Shown here piece after piece: positions 48,510 through 58,025 of a DNA stretch of 64,000 nt (within the stretch, counting starts at the first letter, position 1; each line of letters opens with the position of its first letter). The notes beneath the pieces were generated by a model. It saw only the letters and a list, made by a program, of their open reading frames with translations. It made no database searches and had not been told where the DNA came from. The stretch is from NCBI RefSeq assembly GCF_000243455.1, contig NZ_AGJL01000002.1, positions 1 through 64,000 of the forward strand, read 5' to 3'. The position numbers and the translations under genes were made by a program. This DNA comes from Methanotorris formicicus Mc-S-70 (GTDB lineage Archaea; AGJL01; Methanococci; Methanococcales; Methanococcaceae).

Positions 48510-49518
48510 ATCTCAGTTTAATGAGTTAAAAAAATTCTACGAAGGTAAAGTTATTTTAGTTACTGGGGGGACTGGTTCAATAGGAAAAGAAATCGTAAAA
48601 ACATTATTGAATTTTAATCCAAAGGCAATTAGGGTATTAGATATAAACGAAACTGCATTGTTTGAATTAGAAAACGAGTTAAACTCTGATAAAATTAGAT
48701 GTTTTATTGGGGATGTTAGGGATAAAGATAGGTTAAAAAGAGCAATTGAGGGTGTTGATATTGTATTCCATGCAGCAGCGTTAAAACACGTTCCCCTCTG
48801 CGAATACAACCCCTTCGAAGCAGTAAAAACCAATGTTATAGGGACTCAAAATTTGATTGAAGTGGCATTGGATGAAGAAGTTGAAAAATTTATAACAATA
48901 AGCACTGATAAAGCAGTAAATCCAGTAAATGTTATGGGTGCAACTAAATTATTATCTGAAAGATTAACAATTTCAGCAAATTTATATAAAGGAAAAAGAA
49001 AAACATCTTTTTCTGTTGTTAGATTTGGGAATGTTTTAAATTCAAGAGGTTCTATACTACCATTACTAAAAGAACAAATAAAGAAAGGGGGGCCTGTAAC
49101 TTTAACCCATCCAGAAATGACAAGATTTATAATGTCTATTAACGAAGCAGTTAAATTAGTTTTAAAGGCATGTTATTTAGCCAAAGGTGGGGAAATATTT
49201 ATTTTAAAAATGCCTTCTGTGAAAATTAAGGATTTAATTGAAGTTGTTATTGAAGAACTTGCCCCAAAATATGGTTATAATCCAGAAGACATTAAAATTG
49301 AAATCATTGGAAAAAGACCTGGTGAAAAGTTGTATGAAGAACTAATTGTTGAAGAGGAAATTTATAAGTTAGAAGAGTTAGAAGATATGTTTGTTGTTCA
49401 TCCTTATGAAGCAAATACAAATAATAAAAATAAAAAAATAACCTACAACTCAAAAGATGCTAAATTTTTAAATAAAGATAAGATTAAAAGTATATTGGTA
49501 GAAATCAATTATATATGA
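48502..49518 (+). CDS. UDP-GlcNAc 4,6-dehydratase (FlaA1/PseB-type)
   Basis: 338 aa SDR enzyme. NAD site VTGGTGSIGKEIVKTLL, then FHAAALKHVPLCEYNPFEAVKTNVIGT, ISTDKAVNPVNVMGATKLLSERL (Met in place of the SDR Tyr, as in FlaA1/PseB), VRFGNVLNSRGSILPLL, THPEMTRFIM and GKRPGEKLYEELI. Makes the 4-keto-6-deoxy UDP-sugar that the aminotransferase uses. Start ATG 48502, behind GGGGGTAAAA. Confidence 0.92.
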   Translation: MDESQFNELKKFYEGKVILVTGGTGSIGKEIVKTLLNFNPKAIRVLDINETALFELENELNSDKIRCFIGDVRDKDRLKRAIEGVDIVFHAAALKHVPLCEYNPFEAVKTNVIGTQNLIEVALDEEVEKFITISTDKAVNPVNVMGATKLLSERLTISANLYKGKRKTSFSVVRFGNVLNSRGSILPLLKEQIKKGGPVTLTHPEMTRFIMSINEAVKLVLKACYLAKGGEIFILKMPSVKIKDLIEVVIEELAPKYGYNPEDIKIEIIGKRPGEKLYEELIVEEEIYKLEELEDMFVVHPYEANTNNKNKKITYNSKDAKFLNKDKIKSILVEINYI

Positions 49519-49531
49519 TAGTCGCCCATCT

Positions 49532-49972
49532 TCAAGTATCATTACCTAACATGATTATAAGTAATTCAGAGAACCAATTCGATTTATAGTTGCATATAAA
49601 TGTATAGAAGCTTACATATAGGTGGAGATTTTTTCGACTAATGCCTCGATGTTTTCTTAGATAAGGTTTGATTATCGAATGGAAGCATTCGCAGTTATAT
49701 TCCGTAGAGTATTCCCTCGATGCGTGATTAACTGTTAAATGATTAGAAATCTTTTTATGTAAAACATCTCTCCTAAAGGTATTCGCCTTTTAGCGAATAT
49801 AGTTCCAGTTAGGTCGTTAAAGTGTCTTTTACACGAATTACATCTGTATCTTTACAACATCTTTCGAACCACAATATGGGCAAGTATATCTATCACTCCA
49901 TCTAATCTCCCTTATAATTGCAATACACTCCTCATCCTTTGGTATGAATAACTTATATACTTCGACGCTCAT
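49532..49972 (-). mobile_element. IS1595-type transposase remnant with internal deletion
   Basis: From 49972: [44 protein letters not shown], the N-terminal zinc ribbon of IS1595-like transposases. A frame break near 49845 leads to CKRHFNDLTGTIFAKRRIP. The catalytic centre is deleted, and the C-terminus reads VNHASREYSTEYNCECFHSIIKPYLRKHRGISRKNLHLYVSFY to 49532. It marks the right border of the glycan island. The whole 49519-50036 gap is this remnant plus AT-rich sequence. Confidence 0.8.
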
Positions 49973-50036
49973 AAAATTATATATCGCGATTATTATTTAT
50001 ATATGTAATTGTAAGTGAAGATGAGCGATTTTTATT

Positions 50037-50911
50037 TTATAAAGAAAGGGATGCTTTCTTAAAAAAATAATATATTGCGAAAGTTCTATATATATTTAGA
50101 ACATCAATCTTTTCAGTAATTTCATCCAACTCCTCCTCTGATAACGGATTTGGAATCACCCTATTCTTATTTTCATAAATTGCCTTTGCAATCTCTCTAA
50201 ATGTATTTGCTATCTCGCTATCTGGAAACATCTAAATAACAGTTTTTTTATGAATTTCTGATTTTATTATAAGATTACTCATTGGGATTTTTCCAATAAT
50301 TTGGGTTCCAATTTTTTTAGCAAAGTCCTCAACAATCTCTGGAATATTTATAACGCTCCTTCCATTGTAAATAATTCCTCCCAATGCTATTTTTCCTCTA
50401 CTTGCATATCTCTTTATTCCTCTGCTTATGTTATTTGCCGCATAGATTGCCATTGGGTCACAGGTTGTTACAATATAAACATCATCAGCCAAGTGCTTTT
50501 GTAAGGGCATTGCAAATCCTCCACAAACAACATCCCCTAAAATATTATAAATAACAACATCCGGCTTTAATGTTTCAAATGCTCCTAATCTATTTAGCAT
50601 ATCAACTGCTGTAATAACTCCTCTTCAGCACAACTAACTCCCGGCTCAGGCCTTCCAGATTCAACACAATAAACCCCTCTAAAACCTTCAAAAACTATAT
50701 CCTCCAATTCCATATTTTCTGCTCCTTTTTTTCTAAAAACATCTAAAACAGTTGGGATCTTCCTTCCAACTAAATTTCTTGTAGTATCTGCCTTTGGGTC
50801 ACAGCCAACAACTAAAACTCTCTTTTTGCTCTCTGCCAAAGCTGCTGCTATATTTGAGACAGTTGTAGATTTTCCAATACCTCCTTTTCCATAGACACAA
50901 AATTTCCTCAT
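50037..50911 (-). pseudogene. cfbC: NifH-like reductase (CfbC type), frameshift plus nonsense
   Basis: [30 protein letters not shown] (P-loop) and [16 protein letters not shown] start normally. A missing G near 50628 turns [16 protein letters not shown] into a frame break. Text resumes at [36 protein letters not shown], with the conserved cluster Cys regions. A TAG replaces a codon before [21 protein letters not shown] (50232-50234). CfbC reduces the nickel-sirohydrochlorin diamide intermediate of coenzyme F430. A methanogen needs it, so either an intact copy is elsewhere, this is a paralogue, or the breaks are errors. Two independent lesions argue for real decay. Confidence 0.8.
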
Positions 50912-50939
50912 AATTTCACAAAACTTTATTACAACAAAG

Positions 50940-51884
50940 TTAAATTAATAGTAATCCAACTATTATAAAAATATCTAATATTAGAGTAATGATTGCATTA
51001 ATCATAACTATTTTAGTCCCTAACTTAGCTCCAAATAGAGAAACATGTAAAGGTAGAGAATGTTTAACATACCTTGTAGAAAAAGTTAAGACATTTCCAA
51101 TGATTAATCCAATTAAAACCTCTTTTGGAGTTAAGATATTTTCATTTAAAAATCCACCAGCCATAACTATTGCCGCTTGCACATTCATAATCTCCGTCAA
51201 TGCCAAAATTCCAACATTGGGATTTAGATTTAATAAGTTTGTTATTGGTTGAACAAATCTCTCAACATAATCAAAAAATCCAACTTTGGATAGATAGATA
51301 ACCAAAGTCATCATAAAAAACAAAATTGGTATCAATCTTTTAGCAAATTTGATAGTTCTTTTAAATGATTTCTTTGCATTTTCTTTTTTATCCATTTTAT
51401 TTATATTTTGCATTTCAAAAGAATAATCTTTTGATACAATTGACAAATAGACAAATCCAATTATTGTCTTTGCTAAAGCAACCCCTAATCTTATTAAAAC
51501 AAACAAAATTCCTGTCCAACCTAAGATTGGCACAACAACTGGAATAAAGAATGTGAATGTGTGAGACAAAACTGAAGGAAATGAATTAGCTAAAGAAGTG
51601 CCTATAATCTCTTTTTCATTTATTTTATTCTCTTTTAATCCTTCTGATAAAATTGAATATCCAACAGTTGGGCTGAAAAAGCATGCCAAAATTGATGATA
51701 TTGAAAGAGGATTTATCTTTAATTTTTTTAAAATTGGGGATAATAAATCACTAAATTTTTTCATAATTCCAGTGTTCATGATATAATTTACAACAAACAC
51801 TGTTATTAAAACAATAGTTGATATTTTTATTGTGTAGTAGGCAGAGATTTTAATACTCTCCACTAATGGTGTTAGATAATCCAC
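50940..51884 (-). CDS. Gate-domain (nucleoside-recognition family) membrane protein
   Basis: About 314 aa with eight or more hydrophobic helices in two similar halves ([13 protein letters not shown] and [16 protein letters not shown] lie at equivalent places). Belongs to the Gate/nucleoside-recognition family, which includes spore maturation and FeoB-like membrane parts; substrate unknown. In M. jannaschii a homologue also adjoins the NifH-like gene. Start GTG 51884, after AAGGTGGTGG. Confidence 0.75.
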   Translation of the reverse strand: MDYLTPLVESIKISAYYTIKISTIVLITVFVVNYIMNTGIMKKFSDLLSPILKKLKINPLSISSILACFFSPTVGYSILSEGLKENKINEKEIIGTSLANSFPSVLSHTFTFFIPVVVPILGWTGILFVLIRLGVALAKTIIGFVYLSIVSKDYSFEMQNINKMDKKENAKKSFKRTIKFAKRLIPILFFMMTLVIYLSKVGFFDYVERFVQPITNLLNLNPNVGILALTEIMNVQAAIVMAGGFLNENILTPKEVLIGLIIGNVLTFSTRYVKHSLPLHVSLFGAKLGTKIVMINAIITLILDIFIIVGLLLI

Positions 51885-51958
51885 AACCACCACCTTTTTA
51901 TATTCCCCATGTATATAGACATATCAAAAGATATAGTATAAAAAACTTTGGTGAAAGT

Positions 51959-52414
51959 GTGAAACATGAGCATATAAGGGGTTCTTTAAAACTTCTTATA
52001 TTGTATCTTTTGGATAAAGAGGAACTGCATGGCTACGCATTAATGCAGAAATTAGAGGAACTATTTGTTTATTATAAACCAAGTTCTGGAGTTATTTATC
52101 CAACATTGCAAAGTTTGAGAAAGAATGGATATATAGAGGCGATAAAAACAAAAGAGGGAGATAAAAAACTTTATAGAATAACTGAAAAAGGAAGGAAATA
52201 TTTAAAAGAAAATGAAGAAAAATTGAAAAAAATTTTCTCTCATATTGAAGCAGTTAGGGGTTTTCATGAATTGGGAGGAAAGGAATTGAAAGAATCAATA
52301 AAATTGGCTATAAAAAATTTCCACAATCTCAACGATAAACAAAAAGAAGAACTTAAAAAAATTTTAAAAGATTCTGCAAAAAGAATCAACTTAATAATTT
52401 TTGGAGGAGATTAA
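51959..52414 (+). CDS. PadR-family transcriptional regulator
   Basis: 151 aa. Winged-helix start KHEHIRGSLKLLILYLLDKEELHGYALMQKLEELF, then SSGVIYPTLQSLRKNGYIEA and RITEKGRKYLKENEEKL, the PadR hallmark, with a C-terminal dimerising helix. GTG 51959 follows GGTGAAAGT and is preferred over upstream codons. It is one base from the ABC exporter operon, so it likely controls that exporter, as is common for PadR proteins. Confidence 0.88.
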   Translation: MKHEHIRGSLKLLILYLLDKEELHGYALMQKLEELFVYYKPSSGVIYPTLQSLRKNGYIEAIKTKEGDKKLYRITEKGRKYLKENEEKLKKIFSHIEAVRGFHELGGKELKESIKLAIKNFHNLNDKQKEELKKILKDSAKRINLIIFGGD

Positions 52415-53404
52415 ATGGAGTATGTGATAGAAGTAGAAAATTTAACAAAAAAATTTGGAAACTTTTATGCAGTGAAGGGCATTAGTTTTAAGGTTAAAAA
52501 AGGAGAAGTTTTCGCCTTCCTGGGACCTAATGGAGCAGGAAAAACAACTACTATAAACATGATTACAACCTTGTTAAAGCCAACATCTGGCACTATAAGA
52601 GTTGCTGGCTATGATGCTATCAAAAACCCAAATGAGGTTAGAAAAAAAATAGGCATTGTTTTTCAAGATACAACATTGGATAGGGAACTAACTGCCTATG
52701 AAAACCTCTACATCCATGGAAGAATTTATGGTTATAGGGGAGAGGAATTAAGAAAAAGAATAGATGAAATGCTAAAATTCGTTGAATTAAAAGAGCATGC
52801 AAATAAAGTAGTTAAATATTTTAGTGGGGGGATGGTAAGGAGGTTAGAAATTGCGAGAGCTTTAATTCACAAACCAGAGATTTTGTTTTTGGATGAGCCA
52901 ACTGTTGGTTTAGACCCTCAAACAAGGATGCATATTTGGGATTACATTAAAGAGATGAAGGAAGAGCATGATATGACTATTTTCTTAACAACCCACTACA
53001 TGGAAGAGGCAGAGAACTTGGCTGATAGGATTGCCATTATAGACAATGGGAGAATCATTGCCATAGGAACTGTTGATGAACTAAAATCCATTGTTGGAGA
53101 TGATATAGTTTATTTAAAGTTTAATAATGGAAACTATGAGAAAATAAAAGATATATTAACTGAACATTTTGGTAACTGCAAAATGATTAATGGAATTTTT
53201 GAAATAAAGGTTAAAAATGCAACTGAAACAATCCCAAAAATCTTTGAAATCACTCTAAAAAATAATTTAGAGATTTTAGAGGTTAGTTATAGAAAACCAA
53301 CATTAAATGACGTATTTATCCATTTAACTGGGAAGTCCATTAAAGATGAAGGAGGAAAATTTGATTTTAAGAAGATTATTGCAAAAAAGAGGGGTTTTGC
53401 ATGA
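52415..53404 (+). CDS. DrrA-type ABC transporter ATP-binding protein
   Basis: 329 aa. Walker A FLGPNGAGKTTTINMITTLL, Q-loop FQDTTLDRELTAYENL, signature YFSGGMVRRLEIARALIHKPEILFLDEPTVGLDPQT and H-loop TTHYMEEAE. A C-terminal regulatory extension (residues ~225-310) is typical of drug/daunorubicin-type exporters. Overlaps the permease as ATGA. Confidence 0.93.
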   Translation: MEYVIEVENLTKKFGNFYAVKGISFKVKKGEVFAFLGPNGAGKTTTINMITTLLKPTSGTIRVAGYDAIKNPNEVRKKIGIVFQDTTLDRELTAYENLYIHGRIYGYRGEELRKRIDEMLKFVELKEHANKVVKYFSGGMVRRLEIARALIHKPEILFLDEPTVGLDPQTRMHIWDYIKEMKEEHDMTIFLTTHYMEEAENLADRIAIIDNGRIIAIGTVDELKSIVGDDIVYLKFNNGNYEKIKDILTEHFGNCKMINGIFEIKVKNATETIPKIFEITLKNNLEILEVSYRKPTLNDVFIHLTGKSIKDEGGKFDFKKIIAKKRGFA

Positions 53405-54162
53405 ATGTAATAGTAACAATGGCATACAGGCAGATTAAGAGATTTTTAAGGGCAAAATCAAGAGTTATTGGAACTCTATTACACCCAATAGTTTGGATTG
53501 CATTCTTTGGATTGGGTTGGAGTAGAGCATTAAATTTTCCTCAAGCAAGAGAGATATTTGGAGGAGTTGATTACCTCACTTACTTAGTTCCTGGAGTTGT
53601 TGCAATAACAATCTTTACAACAAGTTTTATGAGTGGGATGTCTGTTATTATTGACAAAGATTATGGATTTTTAAAAGAGATTTTAGTTGCTCCAGTCTCA
53701 CGGAGTAAGGCAATATTTGGAAGGATTTTGGGGGATTCAATAACTTCCCTGTTAAGGGGAATGATTATCTTAACAATTTGTATGTTTATTACCTCAATAA
53801 ATGTCTCTGCAGTTATTCCAGTTTTGATACTTGGAATTTTATTAGCATGGACATTCTCATCTATTGGCATAGCATTTGCATTGAGGATGTCAAGTTTAGA
53901 GGGATTTGGTTTGGTAATGAATATGCTCACCCTCCCACTAATGTTTTTAAGTGGGGCATTTTATCCAGTTGATGCATTACCTGCATGGATAAGAATCTTT
54001 TCCTATGTAAATCCACTAACTTATGCAGTTGATGGGATGAGATACTTTTTAATTGGAACTTCAAAATTCCCAATAACCTTTGATTTTATTGTTTTGGGGA
54101 TTTTGTGTATTATCTGCTTGGGGATTGGAATGCATTCTTTTGAAAAAACGACTATTGAGTGA
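53401..54162 (+). CDS. ABC-2 type exporter permease
   Basis: 253 aa, six hydrophobic helices. Text SRVIGTLLHPIVWIAFFGLGWSRALNFPQ, GIDYLTYLVPGVVAI-like GVDYLTYLVPGVVAITIFTTSFMSGMS, and FLSGAFYPVDALPAWIRIFSYVNPLTYAVDGMRYFL are typical of ABC-2 permeases (DrrB/NodJ group). Partner of the ATPase upstream; substrate unknown. Confidence 0.92.
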   Translation: MNVIVTMAYRQIKRFLRAKSRVIGTLLHPIVWIAFFGLGWSRALNFPQAREIFGGVDYLTYLVPGVVAITIFTTSFMSGMSVIIDKDYGFLKEILVAPVSRSKAIFGRILGDSITSLLRGMIILTICMFITSINVSAVIPVLILGILLAWTFSSIGIAFALRMSSLEGFGLVMNMLTLPLMFLSGAFYPVDALPAWIRIFSYVNPLTYAVDGMRYFLIGTSKFPITFDFIVLGILCIICLGIGMHSFEKTTIE

Positions 54163-54314
54163 TTTAATTTATTATTTTTTCCACAAACTTTATATATTAT
54201 TACATTCATCTAAGTTTTTAATAATAATTCAAAATATTTTAAACATTCTAAACATTTTGAACTACGATTTTTAAATCTCAATTAAAAAATTAAAAAAATA
54301 GTGCAGTGATACAC

Positions 54315-56648
54315 ATGGCAGATAAAAAAATAAAAATCCTTCTCATCTCAACTGTTGTAAATAAGAGTATTGCAAAGGCTATTGAAGATGTTAAGGAATA
54401 TGCAAATGTTAAATTAATATTTGCCCATGAAATGAATAAATATAACCTTCAAGAACTTATTGATTGGGCAGATATTGTTTTAATTGATGTTAGGGGAGAT
54501 GCATTAGCAATTACTGAACTTGATTACAAGGATAAAGATGTTATTGCATTGGTTGGAGGTTCTTCCCTATTTTCTATTGCAAAACTTGGCAGTTTTAAGA
54601 TGAGTAGGGTGAAAGGAGTTAATATGTCCTATGGAGGAAATCCCGAAAGTGTGAAGAAATGGATAAACAGAATGCAAAAGATTATAGAGACTGCTGGGAA
54701 AATTTTGCCTTTTGGCGTCTTTAAAGATGCGAGGAATTATATTAGGATTGTAAGATATTGGGCAAATGGAGGCTATGAGAATTACAAAAATATGTTCCTA
54801 TTTATTTGCAAAATAAAAGGAGTTAATGTTAAAGTTAAGATTAAAGACCCAATAGAATATCCAGAGATTGGTTTATATCATCCAGATTACGGCTATAATT
54901 ATAAACCCCAAATCGATCCAAATAAACCAACCGTTGGGATAATCTTTTACGGCGGAATGCATTTAGAGTCTTGCGAGCCAACATTAAAAGAAATCATGAA
55001 TAAATTAGATGCAAATATCATTCCAGTCTATTCTGATGGAATTGTAAATTTAAAGGCGATGAGAAAATACTTTAAAGGTAAAGATTTAGATGCCATAATT
55101 AGTTTATTGTGGTTTAGATTAAATGGAGGGCCATTAGGTGGAAATCCAGAACCAACAATTGAACTTTTAAAGGAGATTAAGGCAAAGCTATTCTGTCCAG
55201 CAATGATGATAATGCAGGAGATAGAGGATTGGGAGAGGAGTGAGAGAGGACTAAATATCCTTCAAACGATAACCACCGTTGAGATGCCAGAAATGGATGG
55301 TGGGGTTGAACCAATTCCTATTTGTGGGGTAGAAGGTTGTGATGTAGTTCCAATAATGGATAGGGTTGATAAATTTGTTGATAGAGTAAATAGATGGATA
55401 AATTTGAGGAAAAAAGCGAATGCTGACAAAAAAATAGCAATAATTATTTATAACTACCCTCCAGGGGAGGAGAATCTTGGTAGTGCTGCATATATAGACA
55501 CCTTTGCAAGTGTTGAAAGAATCCTTGAAAGACTAAAATAAGAGGGCTATAAAGTTGAGAAAACCAAAAAAATAAAGGATTTATTTGTAGAGAGGAAACT
55601 TTTTAATCCAAAACTTTATCCACCAGAGAAAATTGAATGTCCAAGGATGAGTGTTGATGAATATCTAAGATATTTCAACGCATTGCCAGAAGAATGCAAA
55701 AGAGAGGTTATAAAGTATTGGGGAGAACCGCCAGGAAATATAATGGTTGATGATAATGGCATTTTAATTCCAGGCGTTATTTTAGGAAATGTTTTCATTG
55801 GCGTTCAACCTTCAAGACCTCCATTAAACAATGAGGATATAAATTCAGCAATTCACGACCCAACTAAGCCTCCTCATCACCAATATATTGCCTTCTATAA
55901 GTGGATTGAGCATGTTTTTAAAGCAGATTGCATCATCCACCTTGGAACTCATGGATTGGCAGAGTTTATGAAGGGGAAAGAAGTTGGATTGAGCTCAAAA
56001 TGCTTCCCAGACATTTTAATTGGAACAATACCACATCTATATGTTTATCACGTCATCAACACTTCCGAGGCAACAATAGCAAAAAGAAGGTTGTATGGGA
56101 CATTGATAAGCTATAACTCCCCACCATACACATCTGAACTTTATGATGAATATGCAAAACTTGAAGAGCTTTTAGATGAATATAGAGAGGCATTAATAAA
56201 AGATAAGCCAAGAGCTGAAATAGCTAAGAAAAAAGCGTTAGAGCTTGCAGAGAAGTTAAATCTTGGAAATGATTTGGATGAAATAGAGGCAAAACTTTAT
56301 GAGTATAAAAGGGCAATAATCCCAAAAGGTTTGCATATAGTTGGGGAAAAATACAGTTTGGAGGATTTAGAGGAATTTATGGGCATTATTGCAAGATACG
56401 ATAGAGGGGAAATAAAGTCCCTAAATAGATTAATTGCCGAAAAGAAGGGATTAAAATATGGGGAATTAACCTCTAAAGAACTTAAGGAAATTGATGAAGA
56501 GGCAAAAGAAATTGTAAAAAGATTCTTAAAAGGAGAGAAATTCCCAGAGTATGAAAAAACATTAAAATATGCCTATGATGTTGCTAAAAAATATGCAGAT
56601 AACACTTTAGAAATTGAAAACCTAATTGAAGGTTTACTGACAGTGTGA
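54315..56648 (+). pseudogene. CobN/BchH-like metal-chelatase large subunit, nonsense and IS-truncated
   Basis: Starts MADKKIKILLISTVVNKSI. Text such as DIVLIDVRGDALAITELD, GGSSLFSIAKLG, GIIFYGGMHLESCEPTLKEIM, CPAMMIMQEIEDWERSERGL and YNYPPGEENLGSAAYIDTFASVE is that of CobN/BchH. A TAA at 55539-55541 stops it; the same frame continues (EGYKVEKTKKIKDLFVERKLF ... HQYIAFYKWIEHVFKADCIIHLGTHG) to 56635, where an insertion element replaces the rest. Full archaeal members are about 1200 aa; ~775 remain. The missing third is not found beyond the element. The intact enzyme would insert metal into a tetrapyrrole. Confidence 0.88.
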
Positions 56649-57836
56649 TTACGAGAATCCTTTCTTTATTAGTTCTTTACTGCACTCTTTAATCACTTCA
56701 TAGAATGATAATCCATATTTGTGGCTTAAATATTCTATACAGTTTGATACCATTGCTATAAACCTAACAAACCCAATATTGCTCTTTTCAGACGTTAGGT
56801 AATTTCCCTCAACATCTAAAATCGATTTATCTCTTCTATGCTTTCTTCTATCTTGGTCTCTTCATATACTCGCTTATTATGTTCTCTGCCTTCTTTTTAT
56901 GGTTTGTAGAGACCAGATACTAGGTTTTCGCTTACGAAGTAAGCGAGCAACGAAATGCGAAGCATTTCGTCTAATCTCTGATTTTCCATCAACACTGCAA
57001 CGATTTTAACTCTACCAACATCGGGAATATTGACACTTTCTCGGATAATCTAAACTTTATTCCATTAATAGTCCTTAATTTAAGCTTTTCTTTCTCGAAA
57101 TCCCTCTTAAATAGTCCTTCTACCTTAATCTTCTTACCGAAATATTCAACTATCAGGTTTTTCCTAAGTTTACCAATATATTCCATTCCCAATTCTTTAG
57201 ATTCCTTCATAATTTTCTTTGTCGTTACAAAAGTGTCTCCTACGACCGTCCCGATATCTATATGAGTTAAGAATCTAATAATTTCGATGAATATGTCTGT
57301 GGATTTTTTTGCCAAGTGGTTTTATTGTAGTGTAAATCGAATATATCCCTTTTTTTCGTGATAAATACAGCAGTTTATCTGCTCTTGATATGGTTTGCTA
57401 TGTCTTTCGATGTAGTTATATCGAATATTGCAACCATAAACCTTTTTACTCCATCTCCTTAGTAGCGTTGAATCGATTATTGCAGTGTATTTAAATCTAT
57501 TGTCATCAAAAAATATCGGGAAGTTGGATAGTTGAGTATACAAACAAAACTCATTTTCTGATAGTTTTTGTAGGTTTTTAACGATAGTCGTTCTGTGAAT
57601 TCCCGAGACATACTCTGAAAATGCTTTGATAGTTTTTATTGGCGTTAGTGTTCTAACCTGTGCGAACTTAGATAACTCCTCCGAACAGCTAAATCCTAAA
57701 CTATTTATAGAATTAGTGAGTATATTATTAAGTGCTGCTAGCATAGGAGATGCACCGTTTTTTAACGAGTTATTTAAGTACTACCTATTTCTATTTTTTG
57801 GTTTTAAAGTTAATATTGTTAAATCACACTATCAGT
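56636..57836 (-). mobile_element. Insertion element, copy 2 (full length, defective)
   Basis: 1201 bp, bounded by actgacagtgtgatt (56636-56650) and its inverse aatcacactatcagt (57822-57836). The transposase reads from 57744 (MLAALNNILTNSINSLGF; IIDSTLLRRW with the first Asp), hits a TAA at 57322-57324, continues in the same frame (KKSTDIFIEIIRFLTHIDIGTVVGDTFVTTKK) with later frame breaks, and ends near 56650 (YLSHKYGLSFYEVIKECSKE). No target duplication and no continuation of the chelatase gene lie on the right side, so a deletion or rearrangement followed insertion. Confidence 0.88.
56924..56973 (-). repeat. ~50-nt double-hairpin element, copy in insertion element 2
   Basis: Hairpins cgcttac/gtaagcg and cgaaatgc/gcatttcg, each around GAA. 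Absent at the matching site of insertion element copy 1 (about position 70-90), so it was inserted after the two copies separated. Homologous to 37829-37877. Confidence 0.82.
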
Positions 57837-57913
57837 ATATTAAAAAAGTTTCATTAACTAAATTCCAATATTTAAAATTATCGTTTTATTTTCCTAAAAT
57901 AAAAAAAGATTAA

Positions 57914-57946
57914 TTTGAGGGGTCCCATGAAGGGTTCCCCCTCAAA
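57914..57946 (-). promoter_or_regulatory. SECIS element of fwdB (3' UTR)
   Basis: On the minus strand TTTGAGGGG pairs with CCCCTCAAA. Inside is a GAA/A internal loop, then CCC-TTCAT-GGG. This is the archaeal SECIS architecture that recruits selenocysteine incorporation at UGA. It lies 80 bases after the fwdB stop and is followed by a T-rich terminator (tctttttttattttagg). Same internal loop as in the vhuU and vhuD hairpins. Confidence 0.9.
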
Positions 57947-57948
57947 GC

Positions 57949-57991
57949 CACGGGCGTTTTAAAGGGCAGGACGTAGGATACCCGGTTTGTA
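57949..57991 (-). promoter_or_regulatory. 3' UTR segment complementary to the fwdB selenocysteine region
   Basis: 57966-57991 is the exact inverse of 58922-58947 inside fwdB (26 bases). 57949-57955 is the inverse of the seven bases right after the UGA codon, and a six-base block (gtttta/taaaac) matches between them. The mRNA could therefore form about 39 base pairs starting at the base after the UGA. This would place the SECIS, two bases away, at the recoding site. Alternatively it is a shrunken inverted duplication of the coding region. Confidence 0.75.
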
Positions 57992-58025
57992 GGAAATTTA
58001 TTTCATATCTAAAAGGTTATTTGAT

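Noticed and set aside
55539-55541. Recoding of the internal stop in the chelatase gene as Sec or pyrrolysine
   Set aside because: The codon is TAA, which neither system uses, and the gene is also truncated by an insertion element.
56630-57845. Target-site duplication around insertion element copy 2
   Set aside because: Left flank (ggttt) and right flank (atatt) do not match; the chelatase gene also does not resume, so the original junction is lost.
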